A stretch of DNA of 64,000 bases from Mesorhizobium amorphae (GTDB lineage: Bacteria > Pseudomonadota > Alphaproteobacteria > Rhizobiales > Rhizobiaceae): assembly GCA_003240775.1 (NCBI GenBank), contig QFNI01000002.1:62001-126000 (forward strand), written 5' to 3'. The position numbers and the translations under genes are program-made. Shown here piece by piece: positions 54,343-62,942 of the stretch; within the stretch, counting starts at the first letter, position 1; each line of letters starts with the position of its first letter. Under the pieces are notes generated by a model. The model saw only the letters and a list, made by a program, of their open reading frames with translations. It searched no databases and was not told the DNA's origin.

Positions 54343-54432
54343 AAGGGATGCAGCCTTGTGACCAGCGGCCCGGTCGGCATCAGACCCGGTGTGGATCGCA
54401 TGGCTTGGTGGTCAAGCGTTCACGGGACTTTC

Positions 54433-54795
54433 ATGGCACGCATCCTTCTCGCCGAAGACGACGACGACATGCGCCGCTTCCTGGTCAAGGCCCTCGAGCG
54501 CGCCGGCTACGACGTGAGCGACTTCGACAACGGCGCCTCGGCTTATGAGCGCCTGCGTGAGGAGCCTTTTTCGCTGCTTCTCACCGACATCGTGATGCCT
54601 GAGATGGACGGCATAGAACTTGCCCGCCGCGCGACCGAGATCGACCCCGACCTCAAGGTGATGTTCATCACGGGCTTCGCGGCCGTCGCGCTCAACCCCG
54701 ATTCCAAGGCCCCGCGCGACGCCAAGATCCTGTCCAAGCCCTTCCACCTGCGCGATCTCGTCAACGAGGTCGAAAAGATGCTCCAGGCCGCGTAA
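54433..54795 (+). CDS. cpdR: Single-domain response regulator CpdR
   Basis: A 120-residue receiver with no output domain. The acidic residues are in LLAEDDDDMRRF, the phospho-acceptor is D52 in LLTDIVMPEMDGIEL, with FITGFAAVAL and the conserved Lys in ILSKPFHLRDL. Unphosphorylated CpdR primes ClpXP for cell-cycle proteolysis, including of CtrA; phosphorylation comes through the CckA-ChpT relay. Sequence and the position next to tRNA-Val are those of rhizobial CpdR1. The ATG at 54433 is used; the frame extends upstream without support. Confidence 0.93.
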   Translation: MARILLAEDDDDMRRFLVKALERAGYDVSDFDNGASAYERLREEPFSLLLTDIVMPEMDGIELARRATEIDPDLKVMFITGFAAVALNPDSKAPRDAKILSKPFHLRDLVNEVEKMLQAA

Positions 54796-54853
54796 GAGCC
54801 TTCTCGCTCACTTGACGCTTCGGACCGGTTATGATGTATGCCGGCCCACGGAT

Positions 54854-54928
<75 letters not shown>

Positions 54929-54992
54929 TCCGACTTCCTGAAATCGTTGAAGTTTCCCTTCCTGGTGTTCGTCAACGGGAGGAGTCGTGCGC

Positions 54993-55757
54993 TCAGGCTT
55001 CGGCGTGGAGCACCACCGACACGCGCTTCATGCCTTCGCGGATCACCACGCCCATGGTTTCCCGTGCCGCGTCCGCATCCCTGTCGGCTATGGCCTGGGC
55101 GATGGCGCGGTGGCGAGCGACGGAGGTGGCGTGGCGGGCCAGGTCGGGCACGGGGGAACTGACGGCGAGCGTGGTGGCGAGCGCGACTTCGATCAGAGCG
55201 CTCACGGAGCGCATGAAGGGGTTCGCGGAGGCTTCGGCGATCGCCAAGTGGAAGGCGAGATCGTTCGCCACGAAATCCTTGCCCGAGGTCTCCGCACGCG
55301 CCATGCGCTCGATCCAGCCGAACAGGGCCTCGGCCTGCTCTTCCGTGCGCCGCTCGGCGGCATAAGCGGCCGCCTCTGGCTCGAGCGCCAGTCGCATCTC
55401 GCCCAGGCTGATCAGGAAGCTCGCATCCACCCGCGTCTGCGCGTGCCAGTGCAGGATGTCGGAATCGAACAGGTTCCAGAACTGCCGCTTACGCACGCGC
55501 GTGCCGATGCGCGCCTTGGCCTGGATCAGGCCCTTGGCGGACAGGGTCTTGAGGGCCTCGCGCAACACCGTGCGCGACACGCCGAAGCGGTCCTGCAGCT
55601 CGTTGTCGCCAGGCAGGATGGAGTTTTCCGGGTACTGGCCGCCGACGATGCCGAGGCCCAGCCCGTGCATCACATGGCCGTGGTGGGTGCGCGGGCGCGG
55701 CGGCGCGATCAGCGCGCCGTCGGCAAGCAGGCGGCGTGCCGCGTCAGGCCGGGACAA
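54993..55757 (-). CDS. FadR-subfamily GntR regulator of the sugar transporter
   Basis: A 254-residue GntR protein: N-terminal winged helix (HVMHGLGLGIVGGQYPENSI, then LPGDNELQDRFGVSRTVLRE and ALKTLSAKGLI) and C-terminal FCD domain with the metal/ligand residues in VANDLAFHLAIAEASANPFM and ARHRAIAQAI. The start is uncertain; a TTG at 55757, overlapping the permease stop by 14 bp, keeps the whole DNA-binding domain. It is the last gene of the ytfQ-type operon and should sense the transported sugar or its derivative. A FadR-type site (TAGTATGACTA) lies at the operon promoter. Confidence 0.88.
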   Translation of the reverse strand: MSRPDAARRLLADGALIAPPRPRTHHGHVMHGLGLGIVGGQYPENSILPGDNELQDRFGVSRTVLREALKTLSAKGLIQAKARIGTRVRKRQFWNLFDSDILHWHAQTRVDASFLISLGEMRLALEPEAAAYAAERRTEEQAEALFGWIERMARAETSGKDFVANDLAFHLAIAEASANPFMRSVSALIEVALATTLAVSSPVPDLARHATSVARHRAIAQAIADRDADAARETMGVVIREGMKRVSVVLHAEA

Positions 55758-56721
55758 GGCCAGCAGTCCTGCGGGCGGACAAGAGCACAAGCACGCGCTG
55801 CAGCGCGATGAAGGCGAAGAGAAGCAGGCCCACTACGATCTTGGTCCACCAGGAAGACAGCGTCCCGTCGAACACGATGTAGGTCTGGATGATGCCCTGG
55901 ATGACGATGCCGACGAAGGTGCCCGCCACATAGCCCGCCCCGCCCGTCAGCAGGGTTCCACCGATCACCACGGCGGCGATCGTGTCGAGTTCGACACCCA
56001 CCGCCGAAAGCGAGTAGCCCGCCGAGGTGTAGAGCGAAAAGGCGATGCCCGAAAGCCCGGAAAGAAAGCCCGACAGCGCATAGATGAGGACGGTGGTGCG
56101 CGCGACCGGCACGCCCATCAGCTCGGCCGACTGCCTGTTGCCGCCGATGGCATAGATATAGGAGCCGAAGCGCGTGAAGTGAGCGAGCACGATGCCCGCA
56201 AGAAACACCACGATCATGCCGACCCCGAGCAGCGTCAGCCGCCCGCCGCCGGGCATCCGGTAATACATGCCCTGCAGCGTCGAATAGAACTCGTGGGTGA
56301 TCGGGATCGACTCGGTGGTCAGCACGAAGCAAAGCCCGCGCGCCAGGAACATGCCGGCCAGCGTGACGATGAAGGCGGGCACGTCGAGATAGTGGATGAT
56401 GGCGCCCATGCCCGCACCGAAGGCCGTCGCCAGCGCAAGCGCGATGACGAAGGCCGCGAGCGGGTGGAAGCCATGAAAGTTCACGAGAACAGCGATCAGA
56501 ACGCCGGTGAAGGCGATCACCGAGCCAACCGAAAGGTCGATGCCGCCGGATATGATCACGAAGGTCATGCCGACGGCGGCGATGCCCAGAAACGCGTTGT
56601 CGGTCAGCAGATTGCCGAGCACGCGCGTCGAGAACATGTTGGGAAACTGTGCAACACATATGCCGTAAGCGACGACCGCGACGGCAAGCGTGACGAGAAG
56701 CGGCAGGAGGCGGGTGTTCAT
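55744..56721 (-). CDS. yjfF: Sugar ABC transporter permease (YjfF-like)
   Basis: A 325-residue RbsC/YjfF-type permease with about eight to ten membrane helices. Typical segments: AFLGIAAVGMTFVIISGGID, LSVGSVIAFTGVL, DVPAFIVTLAGMFLARGLC and ELDTIAAVVIGGTLLTGGAG. It pairs with the second permease just upstream (ATGA overlap). In E. coli the YtfQ-YtfR-YtfT-YjfF system imports galactofuranose; the substrate here may differ. Confidence 0.9.
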   Translation of the reverse strand: MNTRLLPLLVTLAVAVVAYGICVAQFPNMFSTRVLGNLLTDNAFLGIAAVGMTFVIISGGIDLSVGSVIAFTGVLIAVLVNFHGFHPLAAFVIALALATAFGAGMGAIIHYLDVPAFIVTLAGMFLARGLCFVLTTESIPITHEFYSTLQGMYYRMPGGGRLTLLGVGMIVVFLAGIVLAHFTRFGSYIYAIGGNRQSAELMGVPVARTTVLIYALSGFLSGLSGIAFSLYTSAGYSLSAVGVELDTIAAVVIGGTLLTGGAGYVAGTFVGIVIQGIIQTYIVFDGTLSSWWTKIVVGLLLFAFIALQRVLVLLSARRTAGLVPA

Positions 56722-57767
56722 GCTGTTTCCGCTCCGCTTCGCGCCGGCTTGCCCATGGGCGAAGCGGACGCGCCATCCTGGCCCGAGGCACGTCTGCGCC
56801 GGCCGAACAATTCGCCCACGCCTGCCGCGGCGAAGCTCTGCGCCAGAAGGATCATGATGATCACGGCGGCCTTCACGATCAGGTTGTATTCGGGCGGGAA
56901 GCCCGAGATCAGGATGCCAGTGTTCATGGCCTGGATGATCACGGCGCCCAGCACCGACATCAGGATCGAGAAGCGCCCGCCGAGCAGCGACGTGCCGCCG
57001 ATGACGACGGCCAGGATCGCGTCGAGCTCGAGCCAGAGACCGGCATTGTTGGCGTCCGCGCCGCGGATGTCGGCTGTCGCGATGATGCCGGCGAGCGCGG
57101 CACACAGCCCTGAGAATGCGTAGACCACGAGAAGCAGGAAGCGGCTCGACAGGCCCGCGTAGGTGGAGGCCGAGCGATTGACCCCGATCGATTCGATGAG
57201 CAGTCCGAGCGCGGTGCGCCGGACCACGAGCACGGTCAGAAGCGCCAGGCAGGCTGCGATGATGATCGGCATCGGCAGGCCCATGAACGCACCTGTGCCG
57301 AAGAAGATCAGGCCGGGTTCGTTGAAGGTGACGATGGTGCCTTCGGTGATCAGCTGCGCCACGCCGCGGCCCGCGACCATCAGGATCAGCGTCGCGACGA
57401 TCGGCTGAAGGTCGAGGAACGCGACGAGGATGCCATTCAGGAGCCCGCAGGCGAGGCCCACGGCGAGGGAGGTGACGATCACGACCGGCAGTGGATAGCC
57501 GGCGACCGTCATGGTGGCAGCGACCGCGCCGGCCATCGCCATCACCGCACCCACCGAAAGGTCCACGCCCTTCGTGGCGATCACCATGGTCATGCCGATG
57601 GCCAGAATGATCACGGGCGCCCCGCGCACGAGCACGTCGATGAGGCTGCCGAACAGGCGCCCGTCCTGGATGCGGATGTCAAAGAAGCCGGGGAAGGCCA
57701 ACCAGTTGAAGAACAGGATCGCGGCCAGCGAGAGCACCTGCGGCGCGATGCGGCCCAAACCCTTCAT
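56718..57767 (-). CDS. ytfT: Sugar ABC transporter permease (YtfT-like)
   Basis: A 349-residue permease of the RbsC family: VIILAIGMTMVIATKGVDLS, VGAVMAMAGAVAATM, DLQPIVATLILMVAGRGVAQ, LELDAILAVVIGGTSLLGGR. The last 30 residues are a charged, Gly/Ala-rich cytoplasmic tail. ATGA overlaps join it to the ATPase upstream and the second permease downstream. Two different permeases fit a heterodimeric membrane channel as in YtfT/YjfF. Confidence 0.9.
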   Translation of the reverse strand: MKGLGRIAPQVLSLAAILFFNWLAFPGFFDIRIQDGRLFGSLIDVLVRGAPVIILAIGMTMVIATKGVDLSVGAVMAMAGAVAATMTVAGYPLPVVIVTSLAVGLACGLLNGILVAFLDLQPIVATLILMVAGRGVAQLITEGTIVTFNEPGLIFFGTGAFMGLPMPIIIAACLALLTVLVVRRTALGLLIESIGVNRSASTYAGLSSRFLLLVVYAFSGLCAALAGIIATADIRGADANNAGLWLELDAILAVVIGGTSLLGGRFSILMSVLGAVIIQAMNTGILISGFPPEYNLIVKAAVIIMILLAQSFAAAGVGELFGRRRRASGQDGASASPMGKPARSGAETA

Positions 57768-59290
57768 GCCCGCTCTCCGGATGCCGTCTCGGCTGCGATT
57801 GCGCGCATGATGCCGCCCGTCGATATCCCCTCGCCTTCGAGCTCGCCCACATGCTCGCGGTCGCGCAGGATGCGCACGCGTGTGGAATAGCTCACGATCT
57901 CCTCGATCTCGGACGACACGACCACGAGCGCCATGCCCTCGTCGCAGAGCCGGTTGATCAGGGCGATGATCTCGGCATGCGCACCGACATCGATGCCGCG
58001 CGTGGGCTCGTCGAGCACGAGGAAGCGCGGCGAGGTGGCGAGCCAGCGCGCAAGGATGACCTTTTGCTGGTTGCCGCCCGACAGGAGCTTCACCGGCTTC
58101 TCGATGTCGGTTGTGCGGATGTCGAGCGCCTTGACGAACCGCTCCGCGATCTCCGCCTGTTCAGCGGAAGGGATGCGGCGAAGCCAGCCGCGCCGGGCCT
58201 GGAGCGCGAGCGCGATGTTCTCGCGCACGGAGAGATCGCCGATGATGCCGTCTGTCTTGCGGTCCTCGGGACACAGGCCGAAGCTCAGGCGCACGGCGTC
58301 GCGCGGGTTCAGGAGGCGGGCGGGCTTGCCGTCGATGGTGAGCGAGCCGCTGTCCGCCGCGTCGATGCCGAAGAGCAGGCGCACGGTCTCGGTGCGGCCC
58401 GAGCCGAGAAGGCCGGCGACACCCACCACTTCGCCGGGCGAAACGGAAAGGTCAAATGGCGCGACCGAGCGCTTGCGGCCATAACCCTCGAAACGGATGG
58501 CGCGCTCGCTGGTTCTGGCCGGCGCACGGCGGTGCTCCTCGGACGTCGCGGCCGCAAGCGTCCGGCCCAGCATCATGGAAACGAGTTCGGATTTGGAGAG
58601 CGTGTCGGTCTCGCGCGTGCCGACCAGGCGACCGTTGCGGAGCACGGTGACGCGGTCGCTGATGCGATAGACCTGATCGAGGAAGTGGGTGATGAAGACG
58701 ATGCCAAGCCCCCGCTCGCGCAAGCGCTCGATGACGCGGAAGAGCGTCTCCACCTCCGAGCGGTCGAGACTGGCCGTGGGCTCGTCGAGGATCAGCACGG
58801 CGCCGGAAAGGTCGACGGCGCGGGCAATCGCGATCAATTGCTGGACCGCCACGGAATAGCGCGACAGCACGGCCGCCGGGTCGGCCGCGATGTCGTATTG
58901 CGCGAGCAGCGCTCGGGCTTTCTTCTCCATCGCACTGCGATGGACGAGGCCGAAGCGGCGCGGCTGGCGGCCGATGAAGAGGTTCTCGGCCACGCTCAGA
59001 TTGGGCAGGAGGTTGACCTCCTGGTAGACGGTGCCAACGCCGAGTTCCTGCGCATGGCCCGTGTCGCGCACGGAAACCGGCGCACCGCGCAGACGGATGG
59101 TGCCGCCATCGGGCTGGTGCACCCCGGTCAGGACCTTGATCAGGGTCGACTTTCCCGCCCCGTTCTCGCCCAGCAGCGCATGGACCTCGCCCGCGCGGAC
59201 GGAGAAATCGACCCCGTCGAGCGCCTTCATGCCGAGAAAGGACTTGGTGATGCCCTGCGCTTCCAGAAGCGCTGCAGTGGATTGGCTCAT
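57764..59290 (-). CDS. ytfR: Sugar ABC transporter ATPase (YtfR-like, tandem NBDs)
   Basis: A 508-residue protein with two ATPase domains, as in RbsA/YtfR. The first has ALLGENGAGKSTLIKVL, QEVNLLPNLSVAEN, Walker B VLILDEPTASLD and switch His in FITHFLDQ; its signature is SRYSVAVQQLIAIARA, altered from LSGGQ. The second has GLLGSGRTETVRLLFG (no Walker lysine), signature LLSGGNQQKVILARWL and FLVLDEPTRGIDVGAH. Such asymmetry is normal in this family. ATG 59290; the gap to ytfQ upstream carries palindromic repeats. Confidence 0.94.
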   Translation of the reverse strand: MSQSTAALLEAQGITKSFLGMKALDGVDFSVRAGEVHALLGENGAGKSTLIKVLTGVHQPDGGTIRLRGAPVSVRDTGHAQELGVGTVYQEVNLLPNLSVAENLFIGRQPRRFGLVHRSAMEKKARALLAQYDIAADPAAVLSRYSVAVQQLIAIARAVDLSGAVLILDEPTASLDRSEVETLFRVIERLRERGLGIVFITHFLDQVYRISDRVTVLRNGRLVGTRETDTLSKSELVSMMLGRTLAAATSEEHRRAPARTSERAIRFEGYGRKRSVAPFDLSVSPGEVVGVAGLLGSGRTETVRLLFGIDAADSGSLTIDGKPARLLNPRDAVRLSFGLCPEDRKTDGIIGDLSVRENIALALQARRGWLRRIPSAEQAEIAERFVKALDIRTTDIEKPVKLLSGGNQQKVILARWLATSPRFLVLDEPTRGIDVGAHAEIIALINRLCDEGMALVVVSSEIEEIVSYSTRVRILRDREHVGELEGEGISTGGIMRAIAAETASGERA

Positions 59291-59311
59291 ATGGAGAAAC
59301 CTATCCGACTT

Positions 59312-59442
59312 CCCCTCCCCCTTGAGGGGTGGGGTTAGGGGTGGGGTAACGGTTCCGCTTGGTGGACAGCGGGTCAATTGGGCGCGAACGAGAAACGGCG
59401 AAGATACCCTTGTCCTGTACCCCTCCCCTCAAGGGGGAGGGA
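59312..59442. repeat. Inverted GC palindromes between ytfQ and ytfR
   Basis: CCCCTCCCCCTTGAGGGG at 59312-59329 recurs in inverted orientation as CCCCTCAAGGGGGAGGG near 59425-59441. Each copy is itself an imperfect palindrome and the two together can form a long stem in the intercistronic mRNA. CCCTCCCCTTGAGGGG-type repeats are common in Hyphomicrobiales genomes. They nearly fill the 195-bp gap. Confidence 0.7.
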
Positions 59443-59485
59443 GGACACCGAGGCCTGCGCCATTCCTCCAGCCTCTTTGCCGGCC

Positions 59486-60448
59486 TTAGTAGCCGAGGCC
59501 CTTCTTTTCCTCGTAGATCTTCATCGGGTCGTCGGCCTGGGTATAGAGCTTGGACTCGGTGATGATGGTCTTCTCCGGCATCGTGCCGTCGGCCTTCCAC
59601 TTGGCGAGCGCATCGAAGGCGGGGCCTGCCATGTTGGGTGTCAGTTCCACCGTGGCATTGGCCTCGCCGGCTGCCATCGCCTGGAAGATGTCGGGCACGG
59701 CATCGATCGAGACGATCTTGATGTCGGTGCCGGGTTTCAGCCCCGCTTCCTTGATGGCTTGGATCGCGCCCACGGCCATGTCGTCGTTGTGGGCATAGAG
59801 AGCGCAGATGTTCTTGCCGCCGCCTTCGGCCTTCAAGAAGCTTTCCATCACTTCCTTGCCCTTGGCGCGGGTGAAATCACCCGTCTGGGAGCGCGTGATC
59901 TTGATGTTGGCGGCCGAGGCGATGCCTTCCTCGAAACCCTTCTTGCGGTTGATGGCAGGCGAGGAACCGGTGGTGCCCTGAAGCTCCACCACGTTGCATT
60001 CCTTGGAGCCGACATCCTTCACCAGCCACTCGCCGGCGACCCGGCCTTCAAGCACCTGATCGGAGGCAACCGAGGTCATGTAGAGGTCGGACGAGGCATC
60101 AATGCCGCGGTCGAGCAGGATTACGGGGATTTCTGCATCCTTGGCTTCTTCCAGCACGGTGTCCCAGCCTGTGGCGACTACGGGCGCGACCAGGATGGCG
60201 TCCACGCCCTGCGCGATGAAGCCGCGGATGGCCTTGATCTGGTTTTCCTGCTTTTGCTGGGCGTCGGCGAATTTGAGGTCGATGCCGCGCTTTTCGGCTT
60301 CCTGCTTGGTGACGCTGGTTTCAGCGGCGCGCCAACCCGATTCCGAGCCGATCTGCGAGAAGCCAACAGTCATTTCCGCGGCGGATGCGGAAAGTGCGGA
60401 CGATGCGAGAAGCGCAGCAGCGAGCGCCATGCGTTTGGTGAACGACAT
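59486..60448 (-). CDS. ytfQ: Periplasmic sugar-binding protein (YtfQ-like)
   Basis: A 320-residue periplasmic binding protein of the pentose/galactofuranose type. Signal peptide MSFTKRMALAAALLASSALS, cleaved near ASAAEM. Mature landmarks: VGFSQIGSESGWRAAETSVT, AIRGFIAQGVDAILVAPVVA, GWDTVLEEAKDAEIPVILLD and CALYAHNDDMAVGAIQAIKE. SQIGSESGWRAAET matches E. coli YtfQ well, supporting a furanose-type hexose as ligand. ATG 60448 with GGGAGGAA. First gene of the operon. Confidence 0.94.
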   Translation of the reverse strand: MSFTKRMALAAALLASSALSASAAEMTVGFSQIGSESGWRAAETSVTKQEAEKRGIDLKFADAQQKQENQIKAIRGFIAQGVDAILVAPVVATGWDTVLEEAKDAEIPVILLDRGIDASSDLYMTSVASDQVLEGRVAGEWLVKDVGSKECNVVELQGTTGSSPAINRKKGFEEGIASAANIKITRSQTGDFTRAKGKEVMESFLKAEGGGKNICALYAHNDDMAVGAIQAIKEAGLKPGTDIKIVSIDAVPDIFQAMAAGEANATVELTPNMAGPAFDALAKWKADGTMPEKTIITESKLYTQADDPMKIYEEKKGLGY

Positions 60449-60518
60449 CGAAATTCCTCCCAGGGTGTCGAGCAGCCGGCCAAGTCCTCCAAGCGGCTGT
60501 CTCGATGAGGAATATCAT

Positions 60519-60531
60519 ATAGTATGACTAT
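60519..60531. promoter_or_regulatory. FadR/GntR-type operator at the ytfQ promoter
   Basis: ATAGT-ATG-ACTAT is a perfect 13-bp dyad whose core TAGTATGACTA matches the FadR-subfamily consensus TNGTNNNACNA. It lies 71 bp upstream of ytfQ, and a FadR-type GntR gene ends the same operon. An overlapping dyad TCATA-TAG-TATGA (60515-60527) shares its centre region. Confidence 0.62.
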
Positions 60532-60566
60532 TGGAAGATGTTTTGACGGCGCTTCGTTTCCCGCGC

Positions 60567-61058
60567 TCAACCTGTCTCGAAATCGCCGGGCTGCGGCGGC
60601 GCGACCGGCGTGAACAGGCAGCGGTCGGGCTTGAGGTCGAGGAGCGGTGTCCCGTCGAGACAGTCGAGCCCGCGCACCAGGAGAACCGCGCCCTGCCGCT
60701 CCACGAGCGTGACGAGGGAGGTGCCGATCGGGTTGGGCCGAACCGGCGAGCGAAGCGAAAAGGTGCCGCGTGCGGTCCCGTCATTCGCGGGGCTTTGCCG
60801 CACGAGATCGCGGCGCGACAGGTGCAGCCAGTAGAGCACCTCGATCCGCTCGAAGCTCTCGATGCCGTCGAGCGCCCTGTCCCAGGGCGGAAACAGCTCG
60901 ATTCGGCAGACCGGCCCATCCGCCCTGCCCTGTCGCGGCGTCATCATGCGAGAGGTCCAGGGCGTGCGGATCGTGCCGATGAAGACGAGCCCGGCGTCCT
61001 GCGCATCGGGCGACGCCACCGTCTGCTCGCCGGCCCTGATCTCGTTTTCGCGCACCAT
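60567..61058 (-). CDS. trmO: tRNA t6A37 methyltransferase TrmO-like (TsaA/UPF0066)
   Basis: A 163-residue member of the TsaA/YaeB family; E. coli TrmO N6-methylates t6A37 of tRNA-Thr with SAM. Motifs: FIGTIRTPWTSRMMTPRQGR, CRIELFPPWDRALDGIESFE, VLYWLHLSRRD, SLRSPVRPNPIGTSLV and LLDLKPD. It lacks the C-terminal extension of the E. coli protein (235 residues), as many shorter homologues do. It follows the molbindin gene by 5 bp. Confidence 0.88.
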   Translation of the reverse strand: MVRENEIRAGEQTVASPDAQDAGLVFIGTIRTPWTSRMMTPRQGRADGPVCRIELFPPWDRALDGIESFERIEVLYWLHLSRRDLVRQSPANDGTARGTFSLRSPVRPNPIGTSLVTLVERQGAVLLVRGLDCLDGTPLLDLKPDRCLFTPVAPPQPGDFETG

Positions 61059-61063
61059 CGAGG

Positions 61064-61273
61064 TCAGTCCACCGCGACCATCACGTCGGACGCCTTGACC
61101 ACGGCATAGGCCTTCTTGCCGGCTTCCAGGCCGAGTTCGTCCACTGCCGCGTTGGTGATCGAGGCCGTGACGGTGACACCGTTGCCGATGTCGATCGCGA
61201 CATGAGCAGTGGTCGCCCCCTTGGATACGGTCGTGACGGTGCCGAGAATGATGTTGCGGGCGCTGAGCTTCAT
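61064..61273 (-). CDS. Molbindin (single TOBE/Mop domain)
   Basis: A 69-residue TOBE protein: MKLSARNIILGTVTTVSKGA, TTAHVAIDIGNGVTVTASIT, LGLEAGKKAYAVVKASDVMV. Mop proteins form hexamers that bind molybdate. The location, divergent from modABC across 154 bp, fits molybdate storage or homeostasis. ATG 61273 with AGGAAG. The ModE-like site in the gap could control both directions. Confidence 0.93.
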   Translation of the reverse strand: MKLSARNIILGTVTTVSKGATTAHVAIDIGNGVTVTASITNAAVDELGLEAGKKAYAVVKASDVMVAVD

Positions 61274-61379
61274 GGAGAACTTCCTGTTCTGAGGACGGAT
61301 CTGGATGCCACCGCAACCTTGTGGGGAAGCTGTAGCATCACTCGCCAACAAGGCTTTCCCTAGGCGGCCGGTTCCCCTA

Positions 61380-61403
61380 GTTATATTCGAGCAAACATAT
61401 CGC
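61380..61403. promoter_or_regulatory. ModE-like site before modA
   Basis: GTTATAT, 10 bp, ATATCGC: an imperfect dyad resembling molybdate-responsive boxes (CGnTATAT...ATATAnCG). It is 25 bp upstream of modA and in the mop/modA divergent gap. No modE gene is in the window. Confidence 0.45.
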
Positions 61404-61427
61404 TTCTGCGAACGGAGAGGAACAGCC

Positions 61428-62219
61428 ATGCCGGCACGTCGGTCGATCAAGTGGGGTGCCGCGCTCGGCGGCGTGATGATGCTAGCGGGGATGGGGGCTG
61501 CCTCCGCACAGGAAAGCGTGACGGTGTTCGCGGCCGCAAGCCTGAAGAACGCGCTCGACGCGATCAACACCCAGTGCGAGGCGAGCGTCGGCGAAAAGGC
61601 CACGATCTCCTATGCCGCCAGTTCCGCGCTCGCCAAGCAGATCGAAAGCGGCGCGCCGGCCGATATCTTCATGTCCGCCGACCGGGACTGGATGAAGTAT
61701 CTCGCCGACAAGGACCTCGTGCGCAAGGACACCGAGACCGAACTGCTCGGCAACTCGATCGTGCTGGTCGCGCCGGCCGATTCGACGGCCTCCGCGACGA
61801 TCGCGCCGGGCTTCGATCTTGCCGGGCTCCTGGGCGACGGCAAGCTCGCGATGGGCAATGTCGATTCGGTGCCGGCCGGCAAATACGGCAAGGCCTCGCT
61901 CGAAAGCCTCGGCATTTGGGACAGCGTGTCGGGCTCGGTCGCGCAGACCGAGAACGTGCGCGCGGCCCTTGCCCTCGTCTCGACGGGTGAGGCCCCGCTC
62001 GGCATCGTCTACAAGACCGATGCAGCCGCAGATCCCAAGGTGAAGATCGTGGGCACTTTCCCCGCCGAGAGCCATCCCGAGATCGTCTATCCCATCGCGC
62101 AGACCACCGAGAGCAAGGACGCCGAGGCGCCCGCCTTCCTCGCCTGCCTGAAGACGCCAGAAGCTGCGAAGCTCTTCGAGGAGCAGGGCTTCACCGTGCT
62201 CGCCGGCCCTTCGAACTGA
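61428..62219 (+). CDS. modA: Molybdate-binding periplasmic protein
   Basis: A 263-residue binding protein. Signal peptide up to AASAQ; then SVTVFAAASLKNALDAINTQ (oxyanion-binding Ser/Ala), ISYAASSALAKQIESGAPAD, IFMSADRDWMKYLADK, VDSVPAGKYGKASLESLGIW and GIVYKTDA (Tyr). ATG 61428 with GAGAGGAA. Part of modABC; expected to be induced by molybdenum limitation. Confidence 0.96.
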   Translation: MPARRSIKWGAALGGVMMLAGMGAASAQESVTVFAAASLKNALDAINTQCEASVGEKATISYAASSALAKQIESGAPADIFMSADRDWMKYLADKDLVRKDTETELLGNSIVLVAPADSTASATIAPGFDLAGLLGDGKLAMGNVDSVPAGKYGKASLESLGIWDSVSGSVAQTENVRAALALVSTGEAPLGIVYKTDAAADPKVKIVGTFPAESHPEIVYPIAQTTESKDAEAPAFLACLKTPEAAKLFEEQGFTVLAGPSN

Positions 62220-62240
62220 CCGGCATCGGAACCGCGCTTC

Positions 62241-62942
62241 GTGGAGTGGTTGCGTCTCAGCCCCGAAGAGTGGAGCGCGGTTCGTCTTTCGATCCGGGTG
62301 GCGGCCTGGGCAACGCTCGCCAGCCTGCCGCCCGCCATCGCCATCGCTTGGCTGCTCGCGCGCCGCGAGTTTCCAGGCAAGGCCGTGCTCAACGGCCTCG
62401 TCCACATGCCGCTCATCCTGCCGCCCGTGGTGACCGGATATCTGCTTTTGCTGACGTTCGGCCGCCGCGGGCCGGCAGGCGCGTTTCTGGCCGAGCATTT
62501 CGGTATCGTCTTTTCGTTTCGCTGGACGGGCGCCGCGCTCGCTTGTGCCGTGATGGGTTTTCCGCTGATGGTGCGGGCGATACGACTGTCGCTCGAAGCG
62601 GTGGACCGCAAGCTCGAAGCCGCCGCCGGCACGCTTGGCGCCTCGCCTTTCGTCACGTTTCTCGCAGTCACCCTGCCGCTCGCGCTGCCCGGAGTGGTGG
62701 CGGGCGCCATCCTCTGCTTCGCCAAGGCGATGGGCGAGTTCGGCGCGACCATCACCTTCGTCTCCAACATTCCCGGCGAGACGCAGACCCTGCCATCGGC
62801 GATCTACACCTTCACCCAAGTGCCCGGCGGCGAGGCCGGCGCGTTGCGGCTGACGCTGGTTTCGATCGTGATCGCGATGGCAGCCGTCGTCGCCTCCGAA
62901 GCCTTCGCGCGCCGCATCGACAAGCGCATGCACGTCGAATGA
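62241..62942 (+). CDS. modB: Molybdate ABC transporter permease
   Basis: A 233-residue inner-membrane permease with five or so helices. It shows LPLILPPVVTGYLLLLTFGR and the EAA loop, AAGTLGASPFVTFLAVTLPL, followed by CFAKAMGEFGATITFVSNIP. GTG start 21 bp after modA. ATGA overlap with modC. Confidence 0.96.
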   Translation: MEWLRLSPEEWSAVRLSIRVAAWATLASLPPAIAIAWLLARREFPGKAVLNGLVHMPLILPPVVTGYLLLLTFGRRGPAGAFLAEHFGIVFSFRWTGAALACAVMGFPLMVRAIRLSLEAVDRKLEAAAGTLGASPFVTFLAVTLPLALPGVVAGAILCFAKAMGEFGATITFVSNIPGETQTLPSAIYTFTQVPGGEAGALRLTLVSIVIAMAAVVASEAFARRIDKRMHVE

